Shown here: positions 1-5,466 of the stretch, piece after piece | How the letters are laid out: each line of letters opens with the position of its first letter | Position numbering within the stretch: the first letter of the stretch is position 1 | DNA from: JBEKYD01 sp052325345 | Lineage (GTDB): Bacteria; Acidobacteriota; Terriglobia; Bryobacterales; Bryobacteraceae | Assembly: GCA_052325345.1 (NCBI GenBank) | Contig: JBKQVG010000206.1 | Location: 1 to 12,590 of the forward strand | DNA length: 12,590 nucleotides | Direction: 5' to 3' | The notes under the pieces: generated by a model | What the model saw: the letters and a program-made list of their open reading frames with translations, nothing else | What the model was told of the DNA's origin: nothing | Databases searched by the model: none | Translations under genes and position numbers: made by a program

Positions 1-1287
1 GCCTCCCGTGGCGGGCGGCCGGTGGCTGTGGTCCCAGACCTGAATGAGGTTCGGGCCGCGCGGATAGTAAGTCTCCTTCGAGGTGTACTTCAATTCGCGG
101 TCCAGATAATCGTGGAACGCGGAGACGAAGGCGCCGGTGATGCCGGTGCTGGATGGGTCGTAGCTGGGGTTCTCGCCCGCCGAGTCGATATCCGTTCCTT
201 CGAAGCGCGCGTCGTAGCGGCCCAGGATCAAGCCCTGGCCGCGCATCAGTTCCTTGCGGAAACGCACCGGGCTGACTCTCAGATTTGCCTCTTTAATGAA
301 CTGCTCGCTGAGACCGGTATATCCGGCCAGCTTGGCCGCCATCGCGTCCACCTGCGCCGGCGGAAGGTTCTGCCCTTGCGCCAGCGCTTCCGCGTAGGGG
401 CCGCGGGCAAAGGCGCGCACTTCATTCAGGAAAGCCGTCAGGTCTTTGCCTTTGTGCTGAATCTTCTCGTAGTGCCATGCGATGGCGGCGTACGACGGCA
501 GGTTTCCGATGAAGATCGCGTCGCTGCCGGGGGCCTGGGTGAAGTAGTTCAGGATGGTCGACATCAGAATCACGCCGTTGACCGCGACGCCGTCGTTTTC
601 GAGCGCGTCCACCAGGGCCGCCGAGCGGGTCGTGCCGTAGGATTCGCCATACAGGAACTTGGGCGAGTTCCAGCGGTGATTCACGCCGATATAGCGTTCC
701 ACGAATTTGAGAAACGCCTGTACGTCCTGATCGGTGCCGGCGAAATTTCGGATGGTGGCTTTACCGACTGCGCGGGAAAAGCCGGTGCCCGGCGCATCCA
801 CAAACACCAGGTCGCTCTTGTCGAGCAGGCTGTACTGGTTGGGGACGATCTGGTATGGCGCCGCGCCGGTGGCCTCGGGGCTGGAGGTCTCGACGCGCAC
901 CGGGCCCACCGAGCCCATGTGCAGCCACAAGCTGGCCGAGCCCGGGCCGCCGTTGTACAGGAAGGTGACCGGCCGCGTGCGCGGGTCGGTCACGCCGGCC
1001 AGCGTGTACCCGACATAAAAGATGCTCCCATACGGCTTCTCGTCCGCATCGTCGATCAACAGGGTGCCGGCCGTGGCGGTGTAACGGAGCGTCTTGCCAT
1101 CGAGCGTGAATTCGTGCTCCGTGACCGAACTGCTTTCGGGCGGCGCCGGCGTGGTTTCGTTCTGGGCGGCGGCGGGCGCAGTCTGCGCGCCGGGGCCGCG
1201 CTGGGCGAAAGCGCCCGGCGCGCCGGCCGCGAGCGTTACGGCACAGAGCAGGAAGGGGGCGATGGAACACCAACGATCATTCAGCAT
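1..1287 (-). CDS. Exported S10-family serine carboxypeptidase-like protein, C-terminus outside window
   Basis: Partial gene: 429 codons from the start to the left edge, with no stop in the window. It is recognised as peptidase family S10 (carboxypeptidase Y-like) by the substrate-binding motif NGGPGSAS at residues 112-119 and the nucleophile motif YGESYGT with Ser216 (codon at 640-642). The catalytic Asp and His of the family lie further on and are not visible. Residues 1-28 form a signal peptide (hydrophobic PFLLCAVTLAAG, likely cleavage AFA|QR), followed by a Pro/Ala-rich linker to about residue 52, so the enzyme should act in the periplasm or outside the cell, removing C-terminal residues from peptides. 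The start is ATG at 1287. An in-frame ATG at 1305 would add six residues, but a GAGAAT box at 1296-1301 favours 1287. It lies downstream of the HEAT-repeat gene on the same strand, 143 bp apart, so it probably has its own promoter. The family call is firm; the peptide substrate is unknown. Confidence 0.9.
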   Translation of the reverse strand, partial: MLNDRWCSIAPFLLCAVTLAAGAPGAFAQRGPGAQTAPAAAQNETTPAPPESSSVTEHEFTLDGKTLRYTATAGTLLIDDADEKPYGSIFYVGYTLAGVTDPRTRPVTFLYNGGPGSASLWLHMGSVGPVRVETSSPEATGAAPYQIVPNQYSLLDKSDLVFVDAPGTGFSRAVGKATIRNFAGTDQDVQAFLKFVERYIGVNHRWNSPKFLYGESYGTTRSAALVDALENDGVAVNGVILMSTILNYFTQAPGSDAIFIGNLPSYAAIAWHYEKIQHKGKDLTAFLNEVRAFARGPYAEALAQGQNLPPAQVDAMAAKLAGYTGLSEQFIKEANLRVSPVRFRKELMRGQGLILGRYDARFEGTDIDSAGENPSYDPSSTGITGAFVSAFHDYLDRELKYTSKETYYPRGPNLIQVWDHSHRPPATGG

Positions 1288-1295
1288 AATCCGCC

Positions 1296-1301
1296 ATTCT
1301 C
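1296..1301 (-). promoter_or_regulatory. Possible -10 box (GAGAAT) close to the S10 start
   Basis: GAGAAT on the minus strand ends 8 nt before ATG 1287. If it is a real -10 element, the transcript would begin at or next to the start codon (leaderless). No good -35 hexamer is visible. The upstream stretch 1306-1430 is noncoding and holds only a weak, interrupted stem at about 1396-1426. Confidence 0.25.
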
Positions 1302-1430
1302 GCATATGCCGCAAGGTCCGCGGCCCGCATCAAGTTTCGAGCGGCCTCGTTCCGCTACGCAATTCCGCGGCTGACCGGCGAAGACGGGACTGAGCGGCCC
1401 AAGCGAGAAGCTTTGGTATCGGGGCCGGAA

Positions 1431-2279
1431 TTAATCGACGTCCTCGATGTCGTCGTCATCCTCGTCTTCGTCTTCGTCAAGGTCCACATCGGCCATCAAC
1501 AGAGCTTCGTCCACCGCGTCGGCGATATCCTCGTCCTCGGAGCCCGCCATGTCGGCCAGAACGAGCCTCGCCTCGGCGGGACACACGCTGGCCGAGGCTT
1601 CGATGGCCGCGAGCAGCAGCGGCTTGGCGGTGGATTCGGAAGCGAGCAGGGCGGCAATGTGCGGCCAGGCCGCGGCGATCGCCTGGGCGCCGGCGGCTTG
1701 AACCGCCTCATAGTGAATATCGGGATTCGGGCTGTCGAGCGTTTCGAGTATTTCCGGGTCGAAACCACCGACCCATCGCATGCCGAAGACGGCGGTCAGT
1801 TTCCACTCTTCGTCGCCGCTGGCATAGGCGGTGCGAATGGCGTCCCGGTGCCAGTCTTGGGGAGCGCGGACAGACGCTTCCAGCGCCTTCCGCCGCACCT
1901 GTTTAGGCAAGAGACCGTCGAAGTAGACGTTGCGAAGAGTTTGCTGGATCCGGTCGAAAGTCTTCTTGTTGATGGGCGGTTTCCCAAATTCGTCGTCGAA
2001 TTCGTCGACGAACGACTGTTCGAGGGCCGGACCAAAGGAAATCGCGGCCTTGGCGCGGAGTTCCACCGCTTCCTCGGCGCTGCGAACAATATCCAGTAAC
2101 AGGCTGGCCATCTGGTCGTCCATGACGACAAGGTCGCCCGCCATCTGGACGGCAATGAGACGGTCGGATGCGGGGCTCCGGCGATCGCGGAGAGTTTTCT
2201 TGAGCAGGTCTCGGGTGTCTTTCGGCCATTCCCAAGGGGGTACGTCTTGCAGCCATTTCACTTCCACGGTTTTCTCCAC
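1431..2279 (-). CDS. HEAT-repeat-like protein with highly acidic C-terminal tail
   Basis: 282 residues if the GTG at 2279 is used. An internal GTG at 2267 has GGAG about seven bases upstream and may be the true start (278 residues). The protein is predominantly helical with Ala/Leu-rich repeat units around residues 38-90, 125-170 and 175-260, in the pattern of HEAT/PBS-lyase-like repeats. No signal peptide or membrane segment is seen, so it is probably cytoplasmic. Residues 264-282 are an acidic tail in which 15 of 19 residues are Asp or Glu. HEAT repeats usually form protein-interaction scaffolds; the partner here is unknown. It follows the thioredoxin-like gene by 33 bp on the same strand, so the two are probably co-transcribed. 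The repeat assignment is from visual pattern and is moderate; no enzymatic motif was found. Confidence 0.7.
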   Translation of the reverse strand: MEKTVEVKWLQDVPPWEWPKDTRDLLKKTLRDRRSPASDRLIAVQMAGDLVVMDDQMASLLLDIVRSAEEAVELRAKAAISFGPALEQSFVDEFDDEFGKPPINKKTFDRIQQTLRNVYFDGLLPKQVRRKALEASVRAPQDWHRDAIRTAYASGDEEWKLTAVFGMRWVGGFDPEILETLDSPNPDIHYEAVQAAGAQAIAAAWPHIAALLASESTAKPLLLAAIEASASVCPAEARLVLADMAGSEDEDIADAVDEALLMADVDLDEDEDEDDDDIEDVD

Positions 2280-2312
2280 TTCTGTAACGGCAAACTCAAT
2301 TCTTCGCGCCTG

Positions 2313-3188
2313 CTACGGCCGCGGCCGGTTAACCACCTGGGCGAGCTTGGCTTCCAGTTCGGCCTGGTTGAGCGCTCCGGGATGATAGTAACGCACGATG
2401 CCGCGGGCATCGACCAGGACGAGCGTGGGCGTGGTGCTGGCGCCGTAAGTCATAAAGTTTTTGGCATCGATGGGAGTCGGCGAAGGTTCCAAAGCCGAAT
2501 AATACTTGCGCCAGACTTCGTCGATGTAGCGGGTTTCGGCGTCCGGGGGCGCGTCTTCACCGCCGGCCACGTATCCGTACAGTTTGGTGGGACTCACCAG
2601 CAGGAGCCCCGTGGACGCATAGGCACGGCGAAGGTTGGCCAGCGCGGCCGCTTCGGCTTTGCAGTCCGGGCACCAGTGCGCCCAGAAAAACAGGAGCAGG
2701 GGATGGCCGCGCAACTGGGCGGCCGGCACCCCTTCCAGCGGTGGCGCCGGCTTGCCCACCAGGCTTAGCAGATTCAGGTTCTTTTGGATTCGCTCGTGCA
2801 AACTGGTAGCGCCGAACAGGGCCAGTTGGGCGTTGAGGAAGTCCACCGCCTGGTCGAGCCGGCCGGTTGCCGCCAGCGCCTGCGCGTGGACTTCGATGGA
2901 GGCGCCGACCGCCGTCGCGAGCCACGCGTCGCCGGCCAGGGAGTGGGTGGCCAGGAGTCCGTCCGCCATGTGGCGCGCCTCGGCGGCGTAGCCATCGGCC
3001 TTGGCGTAGTCGTGGGCATCCAGGGCCGCGCGGCCCATCCACGAAATCGCGGCGGCCAACTCGCTGGTGGCGCCGGTGGACGCCCGATAGGCGGCTACGG
3101 CGTGCTCGGCGGCGGCAAAATCCCGCCGAGCCACCATCGAGCGCACGTCATTCACCAGGGCGGCGTAAAGCAGCAGGTGGGGAACCAT
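2313..3188 (-). CDS. Helical (TPR-like) / TlpA-type thioredoxin-fold protein
   Basis: 291 residues in two parts. Residues 1-140 are Ala-rich amphipathic helices of TPR type (for example around 15-45, 50-75, 95-125). Residues 146-285 are a TlpA/peroxiredoxin-like thioredoxin fold with the redox motif WCPDC (Cys173, Cys176) after the strand LLLFFWAH, and the conserved cis-proline in STTPTLVLVD (Pro254). The CxxC pair predicts a thiol-disulfide oxidoreductase. ATG 3188 is the furthest possible start, because an in-frame TAG lies 9 bp upstream. The N-terminus (MVPHLLLYAALVNDVR) does not look like a cleavable signal peptide, which is odd because TlpA-type proteins usually act outside the cytoplasm. 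A peroxide-stress or cytochrome-maturation role is possible but unsupported by context. It probably leads a two-gene unit with the HEAT-repeat gene. Confidence 0.85.
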   Translation of the reverse strand: MVPHLLLYAALVNDVRSMVARRDFAAAEHAVAAYRASTGATSELAAAISWMGRAALDAHDYAKADGYAAEARHMADGLLATHSLAGDAWLATAVGASIEVHAQALAATGRLDQAVDFLNAQLALFGATSLHERIQKNLNLLSLVGKPAPPLEGVPAAQLRGHPLLLFFWAHWCPDCKAEAAALANLRRAYASTGLLLVSPTKLYGYVAGGEDAPPDAETRYIDEVWRKYYSALEPSPTPIDAKNFMTYGASTTPTLVLVDARGIVRYYHPGALNQAELEAKLAQVVNRPRP

Positions 3189-3194
3189 GCCACT

Positions 3195-3200
3195 ATTCTA
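3195..3200 (-). promoter_or_regulatory. Possible -10 box (TAGAAT) directly before the thioredoxin-like gene
   Basis: TAGAAT lies on the minus strand with six bases between it and ATG 3188. It differs from TATAAT at one position. Transcription from it would start at about the A of the start codon, giving a leaderless message. No Shine-Dalgarno sequence is present in the same stretch, which fits. A -35 match is poor. Confidence 0.35.
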
Positions 3201-3225
3201 AACGGGAAAGCCGGATTGAACCGCG

Positions 3226-3262
3226 CGCCGGCGTGGAAGCTGGCGCAATAGCTCCGCCGGCG
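3226..3262. repeat. GC-rich inverted repeat after the lipoprotein gene
   Basis: The 8-bp self-complementary word CGCCGGCG occurs at 3226-3233 and 3255-3262, so the two copies can pair as a stem with a 21-nt loop. It begins one base past the lipoprotein stop codon (3264-3266). It has no T-run, so it is at most a weak or Rho-assisted terminator. Chance occurrence is possible in GC-rich DNA. Confidence 0.3.
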
Positions 3263-3263
3263 C

Positions 3264-3782
3264 TCAATGTTGCGTCGGAATTCCCTTGTTTTGATCGTCG
3301 AATTGCAGCGGCAGGTCGACCAGAGCGGAGTTGGCGTGGTTTTCGTCCCACAGGCGTAGCTTGTAGCGTCTCGGGGTAACGTCGAACACCACCGTACCTT
3401 GAACCGAATCGGCGGGCGCGGCCTGGCGAAGATAGCCCACCCAGAGCGGCACTTTGCTTCCGTCCTTGAGCTCCGGATAGGTATTTCCGTTTTGGTCCTC
3501 CAGGCTCATGTTGGGAATGATCTCATCGTTGCCGCCGCTGTTGGTGGCGCTGAAACGCACGATGAAAAAACGGTTCTGCGGTACGCGGGTATCGGGGGGC
3601 TCTCCCAGCATCGGCTTCCACTGCGTTTCGAAGACCTCGTAGACAATGCGGCCGATATTGACGCGTTCGCCCATGGCGTAAGTGTGCACCAGCAGGGGCG
3701 CGGGCTGGTCCTCGCTACAAGCGGCCAACAGCGACACGGCCGCGGCCAGCACAACCTGGCGCGCGAATCGTAAACGGCGCAT
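3264..3782 (-). CDS. Lipoprotein with DUF4352-like Ig-fold domain
   Basis: 172 residues from ATG 3782. A TTG two codons upstream (3788) is open too, but GAAAGG about seven bases before the ATG supports 3782. The N-terminus is a lipoprotein signal: basic RRLRFAR, hydrophobic core, and lipobox LLAAC with Cys22. The mature part has features of the DUF4352 family: an opening GERVNIGRIVYEVFETQ strand pair, RFFIVRFSATNSGG (conserved surface-strand region), a LEDQNGNTYPEL segment, and a late VQGTVVFDVTP strand. Proteins of this group are extracytoplasmic beta-sandwich domains with no defined catalysis. It should be anchored to a membrane facing the periplasm. It is divergent to the CpsB-like gene, and the 111 bp between them must hold both promoters. 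The lipoprotein call is strong; the domain name is from remembered family pattern. Confidence 0.8.
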   Translation of the reverse strand: MRRLRFARQVVLAAAVSLLAACSEDQPAPLLVHTYAMGERVNIGRIVYEVFETQWKPMLGEPPDTRVPQNRFFIVRFSATNSGGNDEIIPNMSLEDQNGNTYPELKDGSKVPLWVGYLRQAAPADSVQGTVVFDVTPRRYKLRLWDENHANSALVDLPLQFDDQNKGIPTQH

Positions 3783-3877
3783 GGGCAACCTTTCATTGTG
3801 CCATGGCGCGGAGCCGGGCGGGTTATCGTCGGGGGTGCGCGATTCTCACCGCCAAGCACCTGCCAATCCGCGGCCCT

Positions 3878-3883
3878 TACAAT
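3878..3883 (+). promoter_or_regulatory. Possible -10 box (TACAAT) before the CpsB-like gene
   Basis: TACAAT ends 10 bp before ATG 3894, and a purine-rich AGAGGGACGG fills the gap. The box would put the transcription start within about four bases of the ATG. Otherwise, if transcription begins further upstream, the GAGGG acts as a ribosome binding site. Both readings support 3894 as the start. No clear -35 is visible. Confidence 0.35.
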
Positions 3884-3893
3884 AGAGGGACGG

Positions 3894-4661
3894 ATGGTCG
3901 ATATTCACAGCCACGTGATATGGGGGGTTGACGACGGCGCCCGGAGCCGGGAGGAGAGCCTCGCGATGTTGCGGCTCGCCGCCGAAACCGGAACCACCGA
4001 TATTGTGGCCACCCCGCACTGCGATTCGCAGTACAAATACGATCCGGCGGTGCGGGACGAGCGAATCAGGGACCTGATGGGGGCAACCGGTGGCACGCCG
4101 CGCATTCATCCGGGCTGCGATTTTCGACTGAGTTTCGACAATATCCAGCTCGCCCTCGAGGAGCCGGCCAGGTTCACCATCAATGGTCTTCGATACTTGA
4201 TGGTGGAATTCGCCGATACCCTGATTCCGTCCTCGACCGAAGAGATTTTCCATCGATTTATCGCCCGCGGAATTTGTCCCGTGATAACTCATCCGGAACG
4301 GAATCCAATTCTGCGGAGCGCTTTCGAGCGCCTGCAAAACTGGACCGAGATCGGCTGCCTGTTGCAGGTAACCGGGCAGTGCCTGACGGAGCGTTTCGGG
4401 AAAGCCGCTCACGAGTCGGCTTGGGCCCTGCTTCGAAAAGGACTGGTACACGCGATCGCCAGCGACGGACATGACACCGAAGACCGCCCGCCGCGGCTGG
4501 ACGCCGCCCGTGAAATCCTCACGCGGGAGATGGGCGCCGAAGCCGCGGAGCTGCTGCTGGTGACGAACCCCGCGGCGGTGATCGCGGGGGAACCCGTGTG
4601 GAGTACCGCGTCGGCGTCGGCCGGGCCGCGAAAAAAGAGCCGGCTTGCGTTTTGGCGATAA
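3894..4661 (+). CDS. CpsB/YwqE-type PHP-domain phosphatase
   Basis: 255 residues, the normal length for the CpsB/CapC/YwqE family of metal-dependent protein tyrosine phosphatases. These act on bacterial tyrosine kinases that control capsule or exopolysaccharide assembly. PHP motifs are in order: DIHSH (His5, His7), GVDDGA (Asp13/14), a conserved EES helix (Glu20/21), VATPH (His42), ITHPER (His133) and SDGH (Asp191, His193). The position where many family members have a metal-bridging Glu (GxE) reads GCDF here, with Asp76. I believe this variant recurs in related proteins, but could not check. The start is ATG 3894, which places the DIHSH motif at the N-terminus as is normal. An upstream in-frame ATG at 3798 would add 32 residues without family support. 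A terminator follows within 55 bp. No tyrosine kinase gene is in the window, so the partner is unknown. Confidence 0.87.
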   Translation: MVDIHSHVIWGVDDGARSREESLAMLRLAAETGTTDIVATPHCDSQYKYDPAVRDERIRDLMGATGGTPRIHPGCDFRLSFDNIQLALEEPARFTINGLRYLMVEFADTLIPSSTEEIFHRFIARGICPVITHPERNPILRSAFERLQNWTEIGCLLQVTGQCLTERFGKAAHESAWALLRKGLVHAIASDGHDTEDRPPRLDAAREILTREMGAEAAELLLVTNPAAVIAGEPVWSTASASAGPRKKSRLAFWR

Positions 4662-4663
4662 GC

Positions 4664-4718
4664 GCCGTGGCGCAGGCTGTCAAGCCTGCTGAGCCGAGAG
4701 TCATCTCGGCTTTTCTTG
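4664..4718 (+). repeat. Two-hairpin repeat element, copy 1
   Basis: 55 bp, 53 of 55 identical to the copy at 5104-5158 and related to the inverted copy at 5408-5465. It starts 3 bp after the CpsB-like stop codon. It contains two adjacent palindromes: GCAGGC-TGTCAA-GCCTGC and then GCCGAGA-GTCA-TCTCGGC followed by TTTTCTT. Layout and size resemble REP-type elements. Confidence 0.85.
4692..4717 (+). terminator. Intrinsic terminator of the CpsB-like gene
   Basis: Perfect 8-bp stem AGCCGAGA / TCTCGGCT with a GTCA tetraloop, followed by TTTTCTT. It lies 31 bp after the stop codon at 4659-4661, in the correct orientation, as part of repeat copy 1. Confidence 0.75.
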
Positions 4719-4720
4719 CC

Positions 4721-5041
4721 GTGCCTGACCCCGAGTTTAGGAAAGTGCAGGCCCCGCCCGAGCGCTCCGAAGACAACATCTACGCTGTAGACTTCTGTCT
4801 CTCGGTCGGCTGGAAACCAGAGACTTTCAACCACGATAAAAAGCTGGTCAAAGCCATTAACAAGACCCTCTCTCACATGACTCATTCGCGGGATCGTGCT
4901 TCCAAGGACCATGAACATTTTGAGGGGCACCTGCATCTTCACGGGACAGTTAAGCTGATGCGCCAGACCTGGGGCGACTTCCTGAAATCCGTGAAGCCCC
5001 AATTCCTGCAACCCCAGTGCGTAGAGGACATCCCATCGTAG
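4721..5041 (+). pseudogene. Fragment of an unrecognised, lower-GC protein gene
   Basis: An open frame ends at TAG 5039-5041. From about 4769 its translation looks like genuine protein: IYAVDFCLSVGWKPETFNHD, then KKLVKAINKTLSHMTHSRD, then a His-rich EHFEGHLHLHGTVKLMRQTW and FLKSVKPQF. Base composition is visibly less GC-rich than the flanking genes. Upstream, the frame runs into repeat copy 1 and the end of the CpsB-like gene, so no natural start with a ribosome binding site exists. GTG 4721 is the first start codon after the repeat and would give 106 residues. The best reading is a decayed or 5'-truncated gene captured beside the repeat. I do not recognise the family. It may instead be an expressed small protein, but nothing in the sequence supports that. 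Confidence 0.45.
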
Positions 5042-5103
5042 ACAGATAATGGCCGAGTGGCGGGTGGGTGTTGCCGCTAGCGTCGAGTGCTCGATCATTC
5101 AAA

Positions 5104-5158
5104 GCCGTGGCGCGGGCTGTCAAGCCTGCCGAGCCGAGAGTCATCTCGGCTTTTCTTG
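5104..5158 (+). repeat. Two-hairpin repeat element, copy 2
   Basis: 55 bp, direct repeat of 4664-4718 with two differences (A/G in the first arm, T/C between the hairpins). It lies 62 bp after the stop of the protein fragment. The stretch between, 5042-5103, holds no gene. Confidence 0.85.
5132..5157 (+). terminator. Intrinsic terminator within repeat copy 2
   Basis: Same 8-bp stem, GTCA loop and TTTTCTT tail as the terminator at 4692-4717. It would stop plus-strand transcription coming through the fragment region. Confidence 0.6.
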
Positions 5159-5201
5159 GATGCTTTAGGACGTACTCTCGACACTGGCATGCAACCGCTC
5201 A

Positions 5202-5250
5202 CTGACAGTCACGGCTTGGTTTCATGCCCTTTCCGAGCCGCGACCGTCAG
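5202..5250. repeat. Imperfect inverted repeat with 18-bp arms
   Basis: Arms at 5202-5219 (begins CTGACAGTCACGGCTT) and 5233-5250 (ends GAGCCGCGACCGTCAG) match at 15 of 18 positions and are separated by 13 nt. As RNA, one mismatch is a G-U pair. No T-run follows. It is noncoding and probably belongs to another dispersed repeat family. A further AAGCCGTG at 5257-5264 can pair with CACGGCTT at 5210-5217. Confidence 0.7.
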
Positions 5251-5274
5251 GGTCAGAAGCCGTGAAAAAAACAT

Positions 5275-5352
5275 AGCCACAGATGAACACAGATAAACGC
5301 AGATAAAGAAAACAGAGGTCTTATCCGCGTTCATCGGTGTTCATCTGTGGCT
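5275..5352. repeat. Large inverted repeat, CACAGATGAACACAG type
   Basis: Two 32-bp arms, 5275-5306 and 5321-5352, are complementary at 29 of 32 positions around a 14-nt AG-rich loop. Each arm is itself built of degenerate 9-10 bp units (CAGATGAACA, CAGATAAACG, CAGATAA). From memory, repeats with this wording are scattered through many unrelated environmental bacterial genomes; this was not checked here. AT-rich compared with its surroundings. Confidence 0.85.
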
Positions 5353-5407
5353 CAATTCGAATCTTTCACAGCTTCTCGTTCTCAGGCTCAGGGAGGGTTG
5401 CCGCCGG

Positions 5408-5465
5408 AAGAAAAGCCGAGATGACTCTAGATTCGGCGCTGCAGGCAAGAATGCCCGCGCCACGG
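5408..5465 (-). repeat. Two-hairpin repeat element, copy 3 (inverted, diverged)
   Basis: On the minus strand it reads CCGTGGCGCGGGC, then a different loop (ATTCTT) before GCCTGC, and ends in AGAGTCATCTCGGCTTTTCTT-like sequence as in copies 1 and 2. A five-base insertion interrupts the 5' arm of the second hairpin. It starts 1-2 bp after the stop codon of the 1100-codon gene and has the same orientation relative to that gene as copy 1 has to the CpsB-like gene. It probably still works as a weakened terminator for that gene. Confidence 0.75.
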
Positions 5466-5466
5466 G

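Noticed and set aside
22..1374. 450-codon plus-strand open frame at the left end
   Set aside because: Lies opposite the S10 carboxypeptidase, whose NGGPGSAS and GESYGT motifs decide the strand.
3798..3893. N-terminal extension of the CpsB-like protein from ATG 3798
   Set aside because: CpsB-type proteins begin with the DIHSH motif; the extension covers the divergent promoter region.
5275..5352. CRISPR-like short repeats (CAGATRAACA units)
   Set aside because: Units are contiguous and degenerate, without spacers, and arranged as one inverted repeat.
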